Shown here: positions 11,333 to 23,642 of the stretch, in pieces
Position numbering within the stretch: position 1 is the stretch's first letter
Layout of the letters: every line of letters begins with the position of its first letter
Assembly (NCBI RefSeq): GCF_019578655.1
Contig: NC_063263.1
Span: forward strand, 21,699,001 to 21,763,000
Length of the DNA: 64,000 nt
Origin: Ricinus communis
Lineage: Eukaryota > Streptophyta > Magnoliopsida > Malpighiales > Euphorbiaceae
Reading direction: 5' to 3'
Made by a program: the position numbers and the translations under genes
Notes under the pieces: model-generated
What the model was told of the DNA's origin: nothing
The model's database searches: none
What the model saw: only the letters and a program-made list of their open reading frames with translations

Positions 11333-12796
11333 TTGGAGTTCAATCTTGAACTTGAGAAAACTATGAAAAGGATAAGAAAGGAGCGAAGAAAGATGGCTGA
11401 TAACAATGAGAATAATGATCCACTAGTGCTTTATCGAATTCAAGGACAACAAGCCAATCCCCTTACACAACTGAGTTTGAGGCAATATGGCATGCCTAAT
11501 CCTAATGGAATGCAATCAAGTATTACTCATCCTTTCATCAACAACAACTTTGAGATCAAGCCACCAATACTTCAAATGCTTTAATAAAAAATTTAAAGGG
11601 AGATCCACTGGAAATCCAATTGCACACATTAATGATATCCTAGAGAAGTATAAGACCTTCAAGATTAGTAAGGTGAGCAATAATATCATAAGACTTATAG
11701 TATTTCCTTTTACTCTCACAGGGGCTGCTAAGTCTTGGTTTACTTCTAGCGCTGTAAATACTTTCACCACATGGGATGAGTTATTTGAAGCTTTTCTTAT
11801 AAGATATTTTCCTCCTGGTAAAACAACAGAGATCATATAGAAGATTGCTAGTTTCTACCAAAAGGATTATGAGTCACTTTATGAAGCATGGAAAAAGTTT
11901 AAGGAGTTATAAAGGAGGCGCCTTCATCATGGTTATTCTGATTGGATATTGGTTCAGACATTCTATAATGGAGTGTTATAAACAATGAGGATTACACTAG
12001 ATGCAGCTGTAGGAGATGGTTTGTTAACAAAGATCACTAGTGATGCCCTCTAATTGATTAAGATAAAGGCATCTAATAACCATCAATGGAACAATGAGAG
12101 AGGGTAATCAAGAAGGGGGACAAGAATTCATGACATATATGGGATTAGTATGTTGAATGCTAAGCTGGATGCATTAACAAAAAGGATGGAAAAGATGAGT
12201 GTTTACTGAAGTTGTGAGTTGTGAGCTATATAGAGGAGATCATTTTTATATGGAGTGTCAATTAGGAGGAGCTACAATTCAAGAGCAAGTTAAGTATATT
12301 GGCAAATTTCAAAGGCCGATCAACCTATAATATAATCCATACTCCAACACTTACAATCCAATATTGAAAAACCATCTAGATTTCTCTTGGAGGGATCAAA
12401 GCAATAATATAAAGCCCATTTTCCCACTAGGCTTTCAAGATAGACAACAAGACTTTATACCTCAACAAAGATCTCAAGAGAATAAGCAACCTTTATAGGA
12501 CATAGTTGCTAATCTTGCTAAGGCTACTTAAGAATTCATAATGAAAACTAGAACTCAATTTATCAATTAACAAGCTTCTATTAAGAAACTAGAGATGCAA
12601 GTAGGACAATTAGCAAGCATGATGGGTTCTGGACAACTTGGAACTTTGCCAAGTAATGTGTAGATTAATCCAATAGAGTAATGCAAAGTGATTACTTTAA
12701 TAAACGGAGCAACAAATGATGTTGGAGTGGATGATAATTTGTCACCTAGAAAAGCCGATGATCAAAATGAAAGCCAATAACCAACACTCAACGAAG
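11333..12796 (+). pseudogene. B gag remnant
   Basis: Frames starting near 11333 and continuing near 11590-11950 show the Athila-type gag layout. There is a polar N-terminal part, then an F-P-F-x-L-x-G-A-A-K-S-W-F core near 11700, T-T-W-D-E-L, F-P-P-G-K-T, and ESLYEAW-K-F-K-E-L near 11870 followed by H-H-G-Y-S-D-W. At least one frameshift near 11580 and several stops (for example near 11838) break it. The C-terminal part runs to 12796, where element C interrupts it. Confidence 0.65.
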
Positions 12797-12801
12797 AGGA
12801 G

Positions 12802-13696
12802 TAAACCTTCTTTGGAAGAGAAGATTACTCGTTAAAATCGATACTTATAAGGTTTGCCAAAAGATATTTGCGGAACTATCACCCTTATTTATAAAGAAAT
12901 AAGATCAATAGCTATAATAGGATGAACTTAATTAATCCTAGAAACTAACAAGTTAATAGAATTAAATTAAGGTAGAAGTGAAATCAAAACCTAAACAATA
13001 AGCTTTAATCTCAAGAACACTCAAAGAAACTCTTTAAGCAAAAACAAAGTTTTCTATTCAATCAAAGATCTTTGTATGCTTTTGCCGAATTACATAGCTC
13101 TATTTATAGAGTTTAAAATAATCCTAATCCTAGAATGACTAGGATATGCGGCCAAGACTCCTAAATAAACAAAACTTGAAGTAAAAGAGTAGCAAACTCC
13201 TATTTTGACTTGGACTTGTTAAAAAAAAAAAGATTCCTATTTTGACTTGGATTTTGACTTTGAATATTCAACCTTGGACTTGGGCCTTACGTTTGGGCTT
13301 GAATTGAACATAAATCAGATCTGATCTTCATGTCTTCACGTTAGGCTTTAATTCATGAATGAGATACAATTAATCAAAGTTGAATCTCGGTAGGACTCCT
13401 AATTGGATTAGGATTCCTAGTGGAAATAGGATTCCTTTTGTCGCTTGAACTCTTAATGTCATCAGGACTCCTTGTTGGATTAGGATCTTTAGTGGAATTA
13501 GAATTTTTTGTTGAAGTAGGATTCCTTGTGCTACATGGGTTTAGGATCTTTAGTAGAATTAGGATTCTTTGTTGAAGTATGATTCCTTGTGCTACATGGG
13601 CTCTCATCATCAGGACTCCTTGCTGGATTAGGATCTTTAATGGAATTAGGATTCTTTGTAGAAGTAGGATTCCTTTTGCTACATGGGTTCTCATCA
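12802..13696 (-). repeat. C 3' LTR (left copy)
   Basis: On the minus strand it starts TGATGAGAACCC and ends GGTTTA, with the final CA lost. Its first 300 bp (plus-strand 13390-13690) contain three to four diverged copies of an about 80-bp unit built from AGGACTCCTTG, TTGGATTAGGATC and GAAGTAGGATTCCTT words. Confidence 0.85.
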
Positions 13697-13767
13697 TTCC
13701 CCCTTTCTTTGAAAAGATTCGTCCTGGAATCTTGCTTGAATATTGTAAAAGAAGCAAATATATAATC

Positions 13768-14365
13768 TCAAAAAAACCATACTAACTCATTATCAACCTG
13801 CAGATCTTTCACAAAAGTTGTTAGAGGAACTTTAGAATAAATAATACTTTCAATGCCAATAAAATCAATATGTTCAATTGGCTCAATGGCATCAAGTAAA
13901 ACATTTTCATCCTTCACCAGCTCAACTTTTGCTTTATCTTCAATAATGATCTTTTCACCTTGGATTTTGCTCAAAAGTTGCAAATTATTATCTTTTTCAC
14001 CATCTTCATTCATTATGCTTTTTGTATCTTTATTGACTTCAATAGAGCAATTTACCTTTTCTATATCATCAATATTTATTTCCAAAGATGGCTTAGACTC
14101 AGCTTTATCTTTAAGATGCTCACATCCCTTTAAATCTTCAAAACTATTTTTAAGGCTAATCCTTAAAGATTTCATATCCTTTGAAAGTTCATCAATGAAA
14201 TCTTGACGTGATTATTTTTTCTATCTTCTTTGGCTTAGGTTTAGGATTATAAAAATTTTGCAAACACTTTTCATAATAATCATCATTCTTTCGTCCCCAC
14301 AATCTATCATAAGATTGATAAAGAAGATTTCGACGTCCTCTAGCAAACTCCTCCTGACAAAACAT
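13768..14365 (-). pseudogene. C internal reading frame, unknown product, one frameshift
   Basis: An ATG at 14365-14363 opens a basic N-terminal part: E-F-A-R-G-R-R-N-L, then Q-S-Y-D-R-L-W-G-R-K, Y-Y-E-K-C-L-Q, and P-K-P-K-P-K-K. A single-base shift near 14205 is needed to continue into the second part, which is 135 codons open from 14175 to 13768. That part is acidic and lysine-rich, with no zinc knuckle, protease or polymerase motif. It is the only candidate coding unit of the element and could be a divergent gag-like protein. I do not recognise a known family. Confidence 0.45.
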
Positions 14366-15040
14366 ATCTTACACACAATCGCATGTGTTTAACACTCAAA
14401 GTAAAGACATTATTCTCGTGGTTCACTCAATCAAAGAAAGAGTTTGTCTTTGTGCCCTTCAAAATTAACTCAAATTGTAAAAGTTAAAATCACAACCAAC
14501 TTAATCAAACACAATTAACAAGCTAGAACATAAATTAATTAAGCTAAAGATGAATTAATGACGAACTAATTTTGATAAACAAATTAAACGAAAAAGGACA
14601 TATTTGATTTACGTAGTATAAAGAATGTATTTAACACTTAAGAAGCAAAAAGGAATGAATGAATTGGACTCTAAGAATAGCAAAGAAGACGAATTGAATA
14701 AAAGAAAATACTTTAGACAAGAAAACAAATCATAAAGAAGAAGAAACTAATGGATTGATATATTTTTTGTAACAAAACAAGAACAAAACACATAGAGCTT
14801 AATTTGATTGAAACGTCTCGAAGACTTTGATCAAGCAAACTAAAGGAAACGAAATAACAAAATAAAGATATCACAGACCAATTTATCTAGAACGTCTCGA
14901 AGACTTTAACCAAACAAATTGACGAAGAGAATAAGATGAAGAGAAATCTGAAAACAAAAGAGTATGTGAGTAGAAGAACAATGAAGATAACAAATAGGAT
15001 ATGTAACCAAACCTTGTAAGCTAGCTCTGATACCAAATGA

Positions 15041-15935
15041 TGTAAACCTTCTTTGAAAGAGAAGATTACTCGCTAAGATCGATACTTATAAGATTTGCCA
15101 AAAGATATTTGCGGAACTATCACCCTTATTTACAAAGAAATAAGATCAATAGCTATAATAGGATGAACTTAATTAATCCTAGAAACTAACAAGTTAATAG
15201 AATTAAATTAAGGTAGAAGTGAAATCAAAACCTAAACAATAAGCTTTAATCTCAAGAACATTCAAAGAAACTCTTTAAGCAAAAACAAGGTTTTCTATTC
15301 AATCAAAGATCTTTGTATGCTTTTGTCGAATTACATAGCTCTATTTATAGAGTTTAAAATAATCCTAATCCTAGAATGACTAGGATATGCGGCCAAGACT
15401 CCTAAATAAACAAAACTTGAAGTAAAAGAGTAGCAAACTCCTATTTTGACTTGGACTTGTTAAAAAAAAAGACTCCTATTTTGACTTGGATTTTGACTTT
15501 GAATATTCAACCTTGGACTTAGGCCTTACGTTTGGGCTTGAATTGAACATAAATCAGATCTGATCTTCATGTCTTCACGTTAGGCTTTAATCCATGAATG
15601 AAATACAATTAATCAAAGTTGAATCTCGGTAGGACTTCTAATTGGATTAGGATTCCTAGTGGAAATAGGATTCCTTTTGTCGCTTGAACTCTTGATGTCA
15701 TCAGGACTCCTTGTTGGATTAGGATCTTTAGTGGAATTAGAATTCTTTGTTGAAGTAGGATTCCTTGTGCCACATGGGTTTAGGATCTTTAATAGAATTA
15801 GGATTCTATGTTGAAGTATGATTCCTTATGCTACATGGGCTCTCATCATCAGGACTCCTTGCTGGATTAGGATCTTTAATGGAATTAGGATTCTTTGTGG
15901 AAGTAGGATTCCTTTTGCTACATGGGTTCTCATCA
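15041..15935 (-). repeat. C 5' LTR (right copy)
   Basis: Minus-strand TGATGAGAACCC...GGTTTACA, intact at both ends, and followed on the minus strand by the initiator-Met primer-binding site. Confidence 0.87.
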
Positions 15936-15940
15936 AGGAG

Positions 15941-16660
15941 AAAGATGTGCCTAAAGTAATTAAGGGAGGTCCAGCACCACTAGTCAATCCTTATGTGCCG
16001 CCAATACCTTTTTTACAAAGGTTATAAAGGCATAAGAAGGATAAGTAATTAGAGAAGTTTAGAGAGATCTTTAAGCAACTTCACGTTACTATGCCTTTTA
16101 CTGATGTTTTGACTCAATTGCTAATATATGTGAAGTTTCTAAAAGAAATCTTATAAAAAAGAGGAATTTAGAAGAGCTAAAGACTGTTGCACTTACCGAA
16201 CATGTAGTGATATGATTCAAAACAAGCTCCCACCAAAGCTAAGGATCCATGGAGTTTTTTTATCCCTATTATTATTGGTGATACTTAATTTAATAAAGTT
16301 TTATGTGATCTAAGTACTAACATATGTTTAATGCCATTGTCTATTTACAAGAGATTAAGACTTGGTGAGCTCATGCTAACTTCGATTTCCTTACAATTGG
16401 TGGATCGTCCGATCACATATCTAAAAGGCGTGATTGAAAATGTGTTAATTAAAGTAGGCAAGTTTATGGTGCCTAATGATTTCAAAGTGCTAGATATGGA
16501 ATAGGGTAATGATAGCTTTCTTATTTTGAGAAGACCTTTCTTGGCAATTGTTAGAGCTATTATTGATATTAAAAAAAGTAGATTAACTCTATCAATGGAG
16601 ATGAGGTAGGTGCAAATTAATATCAACGAGGCTACATAAGATTCATCCTCTATGAATAAT
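15941..16660 (+). pseudogene. B gag C-terminus and retroviral-type protease remnant
   Basis: Resumes the frame interrupted by element C: the glutamate-rich codons before 12801 join directly to K-D-V-P-K-V here. Then come P-Y-V-P-P-I-P-F, K-F-R-E-I-F-K-Q-L, A-L-T-E-type and L-C-D-L-type protease words, and an R-R-P-F-L-A-I stretch near 16530. Many stops lie in between. Reverse transcriptase and integrase are absent after it. Confidence 0.6.
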
Positions 16661-18340
16661 TGTTGTTGAGTTGATGTCCTTGATTATGACCATAAGCCAA
16701 TAAATCTTAAGAGGAAGAAAAAAGAAAAAGAGAGCTAGTTTTAAGGACTTTAAAAAAGTTACTAGCAAGTTATGGAGGAATAAGTTGAAAGAACCATCTT
16801 GAAGAAAAAAAAAGAGTAAAGTCATGCTAATTACTATAACTAAGCGCTTCTTGGGAGGCAACCCAAGTTTAGAATATCAATTTTGATTGCATTAATTTTA
16901 ATTATTGCAATGTAATCTTTGTTTTGCAGGAATTAAAGAGAGATCATTTGAATATACAAATCACCGAAACCTTCGTGTGTATGGTAACATTATCAATAAT
17001 TTTGAGAAAATATGTGCCAAATAGATATTGATGCTATTACCATATGAGTAGGTGTACGGTAATGGATTAGGAAACTTACTTTGAAAAATTTGTATCTGTA
17101 AGTGTTATTTTAGGGAATTTGCAAGAAAAAGGGAGAAAGAAGCATGAAAATGCAACATAAATAAGCTTGTCAGCTTCGCTATTTCACACAGGTTCCTTAG
17201 GGTTGCGAGAGACGCTCGCCTAGCAAGCTCTGTTGTGCTTGTATGGATCTTTGCAAGGTTGGGAAGGGGAAACAACACAAAGGAACTGTCATGATTACGG
17301 AACCTCCCACGGGTCGCAGGGAGCGGAAATCTAGGGAAGTCCCTCCTTTTATTTACTTTTCATATTACTTTGTTTGTCATTGGGGATAATGACAACCTTA
17401 AGTGTGAGGGAGGAAATCAAAGCTGCATTATATTTTTTCAAGATATCTTTTCTTTATGTTTTTAGTTTCTTTTACTCAATTTTTAATTATTTATTAAATT
17501 CCCTTGAAAATCTATGATGAATATATTGTAACTGACTTTTAATCAAAGGGGTGGGAATAGTTTTTACATCATTGTGTAGCATTTAAATTTTATAACTATT
17601 GCATATAAGGCCTTGGCATGTTTAACATGAATAGTTAAGGAGATTACAGGTCATCATTTTATTGATTGTAGTGTTTACTTATGTCTCTAATTGTTCCATT
17701 GAATAAATGAGAATCTTGAGTTAAGTTTCTATTCCGCTAGTGTTTAGTCACTTAGTAACCGGAGGTCTTCATCATAAATGTTGATCTTTGCGTCAAATTG
17801 AGATTGAGTATTATAAGTAAGCAAAGCTTTCTTAGTATGTTATATGCTGAGTAATCAGGTGCTTTTACCATAAGTATTAGTATTCACATCAAGAGGCTAT
17901 GAATAACTAAAGAAAATGAATTATACTCATTCATAATACAAGAAGAAATATTCCAAGCATGAAAGTAGAAAAAGAAAAGAAAAACAAAGTATATGAAACT
18001 TGAAGAATCTCTTGGATAAAAATTAAAGAGCATGAGTAGATGATAGCATTGATGACCTAAGCAATTTTGTAAAATAATTTCATAACTCGATGAATTAATT
18101 ATTTGTGTTGAATATGCTTTAAGGTCTCACACACACACTTTGAGCTGAGTTGAAATGCTACATTTGAATTGGATAATCGTTTCCTCTTTTCTTGCTCAAT
18201 TATTGGTTGGCAATTATGAGATTATTATTCTTGGGGTTTAATTGAGAAAGAATTCAAAGTAATATTTAGAGTTGCTTTTATTTTATTTTCATTAGTAGTC
18301 GTTACTTGAGGATAAATAACAAGCCAAGTGTGGGGGAATT
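16661..18340 (+). other. B 3' non-coding internal region and purine tract
   Basis: Starts with the GGGAGGCAACCCAAGTTT word near 16855. The rest is non-coding DNA with no motif I can name, ending in the purine-rich tract AAGTGTGGGGGAATT (about 18326-18340) that primes second-strand synthesis. Confidence 0.6.
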
Positions 18341-19626
18341 CGATACCACTCATTTTATGCATAGTAATTTAGTATTTTATATGGCTTATTATGATAATTC
18401 TATAGTGATTTGGGTGAGATTATCATGAATTTATTCACTTGGTTGAGTTATTTATAATTTTAGGTAATTTTGATAAAAGAGATGAGTTTTTTAGTTTGAT
18501 TAAGCAAGTTAAGAAAGATTGGAGGACCTAGAAGCAAAAAGGATCATATTGGAAATACATCAACGAAGATAAAGCTTCCTCGAGGTCGCGGCTCTCCCTG
18601 CTAGGTCGCGCAAAGGGCGCACATAAGAAACTTACTGCCGCGAGCGCAGGAATCCATGCGGGCGTCGGGGGTGCCAATTTCAGCCCTCGATTTTCTAGTC
18701 TTATTTTATATATTCTTTGTGTTTAGGTCCTTTTAGTAGCTGAGTACTATATAAACATCAATAAAGATATTCGAGGGAAATTAGAGGATTATGAGAAAAG
18801 TTTTTAGAATTAGAAAAAGTGGATAGAGGCAATGATTGAAGAAGAATCAAAGATCAAGTTTGAAGGAATTCCATCAAGATCCAAGAGTTATTTCTTCCCT
18901 TCTTGTTTTACTTTATTATTTTTATATTCAATGACTTCATATAATTTTGTTAGTTTCGATTATTGTATGAGTAATTAAGTTTATTTTATAGAATTGGGTG
19001 CAAACCCATTAACTTTATTCTATGATTTGATCAGTAATATTCCTTAATTTTTGGTTTAATTATTTTGACTTATTATTCTTGTACTTCATGTTATTGTGAA
19101 TATAAAGGTCTAATATTTGCAATAGATCTAGGTATTAAGTGAAGTAACAACAGTTGAAGTTTGATATTAGTTTAAAGAATATTAAGCAATGACTATTAAG
19201 ACTTAGACATAAAGCTTAAGTTTTTGAGATTGACTTTAATTTTTCATATAACTTAATGAATTTATATTAATAGAATTGACCATGAGAGTAGGCAAGGAAT
19301 TAATCTGAATATGGTGGGTATGATTTGAAGAAATAAATATGCTAATTTGGGGTAAATTATCTTCAAGATCAATTAAGCTAGATTCAAAGGATAGTTAATC
19401 AAATTATAAAAGGGTTAGTGTGGTAGAAACTTAGTTCCAGGTTTTTAATAATTTGATTCCTTTGTTTAAATATTTTCCAATTCAACCCAAACTATTTTGA
19501 TCTAGTAAGTATAAAGCTATAATATATTTTAGTGTTAAGTACTATAAATTCTCGTGAGATGATAATCTGGATTAGTTTCTATATTATTATTATGACAATT
19601 GTACACTTACAGGAATTATCACAACA
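18341..19626 (+). repeat. B 3' LTR
   Basis: 1,286 bp. The first base of the terminal TG is changed to C (CGATACC...), while the 3' end ...TATCACAACA is intact and is followed by CCAAT. Confidence 0.82.
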
Positions 19627-19631
19627 CCAAT

Positions 19632-19865
19632 CACTCTGATGGTTAAGGCAGTAAATAGATTATGAAGGTTGAGAGCAACTAAGTTGTGTCAATATTTTGT
19701 ACCTGATGTGTTCTATCTCAACCTCCTATAGCATTGAATTTTTCTTGTCCTATTCGGAGTATGACAAGTCATATGGAGAACTCCCAATCCTATAGGTAAT
19801 GAGAGAGCTAGAAATTTTATTTAAAGGGGGTCCACTTAGAATTATGAAATAAATTGATATACATT
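19632..19865. other. Short remnant between B and D1
   Basis: Host or older repeat DNA that held the B insertion site. It continues the stretch before 9928, since rejoining at CCAAT gives continuous sequence. No coding signal is seen. Confidence 0.4.
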
Positions 19866-21345
19866 TGTTAGCCTAAATGATTTTCCATATGTCTTTGTCC
19901 CTAATTTTAATCTTAACAAATAAATTGAAATTGTGATCTAATGTCCTTTTAAGTTTTCATATTGTAGTTTAATTCAAGAAAATATACTTTAAAACCGCGA
20001 CCGCACCAAGAAGGCATAACAGCAAAAATGAGCATTTTCAAGGTAGAAACTTCTACCCTTCAAAGGTCAAGAATTGCAACCATACCAAGCAATGTGCAAC
20101 TGCTAACTTGAGAAGTTTGAAGGCAGTAGAAAATTAAGTTGCAAAGGTCATAATCGCCAACAGTCATTTCAAAAGCTGCCAATGCCATGCTGCCATGTCA
20201 GATAACCACTGGAGGCATTTCAAGTTTTGTAACCTTGAAGCAACGACTGTAATTTGCATTTTGATAAGTGCATTTAATGCACTGTCTTAAAGCAAACTTG
20301 GTAGATTATTAAGGATTTATGTGTAACGCCTCCTTAGGATTTTTAGGCTATAAAAACTATATCAAATGACCTTCAATGGCTGATCAACAACCTCCAAAAG
20401 GCTACATTATCATGCATTCAATTTTTCTTGTTCTTGCAATTAATTTCATTAATCTTTGTTGTTATAAGAGCTTTAATGCTCTAGTGAGATTTGCGTGTTA
20501 GCCAAAATACTTGGGTTAGGATTTGAGAGTTAGCCTAGGTAAAATTCTTGTGAAGGTTGTGTGTGAGCCATAAAACACAAGTTGTAAGGTTTAATGTGAG
20601 CCGTAAAATACTAACTTAGGAGTGAACTGGGAGAAAACTCCATTTGTAAAGAGTAAAATTTTAGTGAATACCCAACTATGAATTGAGGAGTGGACGTAGA
20701 GTTTATTAATACCCAAACTAGTATAAACTCTTATATCATTTTCTCTCTACTCTCTCTTACCTTCTCTAACAATTTTACTTTCCCATTCTTCCTTAAATTC
20801 ACCAATTCAACCCCCATTTTTTAGTTCATAAGGGTAAAGAAGTGGTATTAGAGCGTGGTTCTCACAAGTCAACTTAATTGTATAAGCTAAAGATTCAAGA
20901 TGGCCAATGGAAGTATTCACCACCTTAAACCATACTTTGATGGGTCTGATTAATCCGCATTAAAAATACAAGATGAAGATATAATTGGATAGCAATACGG
21001 TGGATATATGGGATTGTGTAAGAAAGAAATAGAGAACCCCAACAAATAAGAAAATATTATAGACATTCCACTTGATAGAGATGAGTGGGTGGATGCTCAT
21101 AGAAGAGTCAATGGAAAGAGCTATGATCATCCTCCTTAGTTTACTCTCTTAAGAGGAATGTGAGAGAGTTCAACACCTCCCAACTGCCTATAAAATATGG
21201 AAGACCTTGGAAAACCACCATGAGGGTACCATGCAAGTCAAATCTAAGAAGATCCAACTACTTGTAGCGGAATATGAACTCTTCAAGATGAAGCCAAATA
21301 AGAGTATCACCGATATGACTAACTGACTTCTCAGCATAAGTATCA
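19866..21345 (+). mobile_element. D1: Ty1/copia element, 5' LTR plus start of gag, truncated
   Basis: The LTR 19866-20840 begins TGTTAGCCTAAATG and ends GGGTAAAGA. A primer-binding site TGGTATTAGAGC (initiator tRNA-Met, one mismatch) starts at 20843. A decayed gag opens at the ATG at 20900. The element stops at about 21345, where family-A sequence in the other orientation begins. The LTR matches those at 55971-57093 and 60798-61815, which lie on the other strand. Confidence 0.78.
20900..21344 (+). pseudogene. D1 copia gag fragment
   Basis: Starts M-A-N-G-S-I-H-H-L-K-P-Y-F-D-G-S-D. After a one-base shift it reads W-K-Y-K-M-K-I and V-D-I-W-D-C-V, the usual layout of copia gag (DUF4219/UBN2 type). 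Stops and shifts are frequent, and the last recognisable words are near 21310. Confidence 0.65.
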
Positions 21346-22140
21346 TCCTGCTTAATACTTACATTGTTCTTTGTTAGTTGCCAAAAATAGTGTTCTTAGT
21401 TGTTGTGAATTGCTATTAAATTGCTAAGAATCTCCTAAATGCAAAGCCTTTTTATATTTATAAAAGAAGAATTTTGAGAACCCTATAGAGTCTTTTTTAT
21501 ACATGTCTTTCTGATAATTAAAAAAGAATTATTTAAACTTATTGGGGTTTTTATTGATAACTACTAAATAAATCCTTACCAACTATTCTAAATTCGAATT
21601 ATTATCAATAAAAGGATTTACAAGGTGTATTTTCACTAATTTTGGAATTTTAAATAGAGAAATCACGCGAAACGACATCAAATATCAAAATTGGGACTAA
21701 GCGTGACTGTAGAACCAATCGGATCTACACAGAGCCACTCGGCTCTATGTGAGTCGATTGGCTGTGCATACAACTGATTTGGTTGTATGCAGAGCCGATT
21801 AGCACAGGGACTAAAAGTTCCAAAAAAAATTATGTTTTAGTCTCTAAACTTTTAAAATCTACAATTTCACCCCTCAAAATTACTTTTTTATCAATTTTTG
21901 TCCAAATTGATTTTAGAAAATAATTTTGGTTCGATGATTCATAATTCTAACTAGGATTCGACCATCCTTAACCTCTCGAGACTCGAGAAAAGTAGTAACT
22001 TTCATCATCGGGTTTTTCCGTAATTCTCTCGATATCTAGATCTAGAAAAAAGATACTAATAGTTCGCCCCAGTTTGTCGAGATTTATAAACACAAGTATA
22101 TTTAAATCAATCAAGACAAATCATATATATCAAGGATATA

Positions 22141-23642
22141 TGATGCGCTAAATCGTGTTAGCTACAATCTAAGGCAGTGTACCTATCGATGCAGTCTAGC
22201 ACTAATGGCGAGTATCAAGGTCGTATTCCTCGGGAAAGCGAAAGCCTAGAGTTACTTCTTTGTTCTTTGTTATATTAACTTAAAATAGATGATGAATAAT
22301 TTTTAAACTAACTATTAACTACAAGCTAAGTTCTGAGGGAGATGCAAGAGTAATTGATAAATGAAATAATCAAGACAAAAAGACAAACCCAAAGGGAATC
22401 TAAACTAGTTGTCAACCAAACAAAAGATAAAGGATCGGTGAGTCTAATTATGTTACCCGTGGACGAATTCTTAACCAAATTCGGTTTCTCTCTCGAGATA
22501 ACTGAATTCCTAAACCTAATAACCTAAAGTTGGAATCTCTTCCTAATGATTGATTCTTAAATTAGTATTAAGCTTTAATCCGCCTCTATTAAGCTTTGTT
22601 AATTCTTAATCCGGCTAGTTAATTATCTTTATCTCTAAGCGATTATTAACCAGTTCTTGCTATTCAAAATTCCAATTGAAAAATGGATTTCTCAATCTCA
22701 TAAAGCAATCTAAACATCACAATTCACAGCGTCTTATGAATAATGCATTATCTTATTAATACTGAAAACAAGAAGAATACAAAATTAACCCAAACAATCC
22801 AACAATATAATATCAAGCCAACGTAGTAAAGAAATCCCAATGGATTAAATCAGTCTAGCTAAACATGTTCATGTTTAAAACAATCTAGGAAATCAATTAC
22901 AATGAAAGAATAATAAAAATAAAACATGTACGCCCTTTTCTCTCGAATTGGATGAACAGCTCCAAATCTGGATCTATACTTTGATTAATCTCCCAAACTG
23001 CCTCTTGAATTGCTCCACTACTATTTTGCACTTGGAACCTTGCGATTCCGGGATTCTTACTCCTCGCAACTCTCTCTCTCGCACTCAATACTGTGCAGAA
23101 ACCGAACCAGTCGCCAGGGCTCTATGTCACTCCTTCCCCCTTCTTCTTTTTTCTCTAAGAAAAATTCATTTTTCTTATATATTTAACTCAGGACGGTCGT
23201 GGTCAAGGCCGTGCTGGTAAGCACAGCCGAAGTCCAGGCCGTGTTGAAACTGTGGATCTCACCAAGTAGGGTTTCACCGCGACCGTGTTGCTCCCCGTGT
23301 TGATCCCCGTGTTGGCCACCACGGGCCGTGCTGAAGGCCATGGTGGCTATGGAAACCGTGCCCAAAGTGCCAATTTCAAGAATCAAAGTTAATGGTTGAG
23401 CACGGCCAGAGTCCAGGCCGTGCTCAATGTATGCATTGCGGGCTCTTGTCCGATCTTGATGAATTCTCGTCCGTTTCCACACGTATTGATCTATAATTGC
23501 TTAAACACCGATGACGGTCCTATAAATGTTCCTGAAATGCAAAAGAACACAAAACACGAGTGATCTAGGAATAAAAGCACAATAATTGCTAAGAACATAC
23601 GCAATAATATGCAAGCAAATATGTGTAAAACTATGCTCATCA
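22141..23642 (-). mobile_element. E: solo LTR, gypsy-like, with CACGG/CCGTG-rich core
   Basis: Begins TGATGCGC and ends CTCATCA on the plus strand. ATATA flanks it on both sides (22136-22140 and 23643-23647). The family-A sequence continues across the gap, so the 1,502 bp are a clean insertion. The minus orientation is preferred because that strand starts TGATGAGC and ends GCGCATCA. Around 23190-23440 it holds GC-rich words such as GGCCGTGCTG and CCGTGTTG, typical of some plant gypsy LTRs. No reading frame is meaningful. Confidence 0.78.

Larger units (their letters stand above)
12802..15935 (-). mobile_element. C: non-autonomous LTR retrotransposon inserted in B gag
   Basis: Two 895-bp LTRs (12802-13696 and 15041-15935) flank a 1,344-bp internal region. 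AGGAG stands on both sides (12797-12801 and 15936-15940). The orientation is minus: the primer-binding site TGGTATCAGAGCT (initiator tRNA-Met) is the complement of 15023-15035, and the purine tract is the complement of 13697-13711. The LTRs differ at only a few percent of sites, so C is much younger than B. There is no reverse transcriptase or integrase; only one short reading frame lies inside. The left LTR lacks its outermost two bases. Confidence 0.88.
9928..19626 (+). mobile_element. B: Athila-like Ty3/gypsy element, gag/protease only, split by element C
   Basis: The LTRs at 9928-11174 (TGATACGCTCATT... to ...TATCACAACA) and 18341-19626 are clear direct repeats. The same five bases, CCAAT, stand just before the left LTR (9923-9927) and just after the right one (19627-19631), which is a proper target duplication. 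A primer-binding site like that for tRNA-Asp follows the left LTR and a purine tract GTGTGGGGGAATT precedes the right. Between them are decayed gag and protease pieces, then AAGCGCTTCTTGGGAGGCAACCCA near 16840, a word that follows pol in Athila elements. Reverse transcriptase and integrase are missing. A 3.1-kb element (C) was inserted later at 12802. Confidence 0.85.

Noticed and set aside
11516..11836. 106-codon minus-strand frame
   Set aside because: Shadow of the gag coding strand of element B.
22897..23482. Open frames on both strands in the GC-rich part of E
   Set aside because: Lie inside a solo LTR with proven ends; GC-rich self-complementary words keep several frames open.
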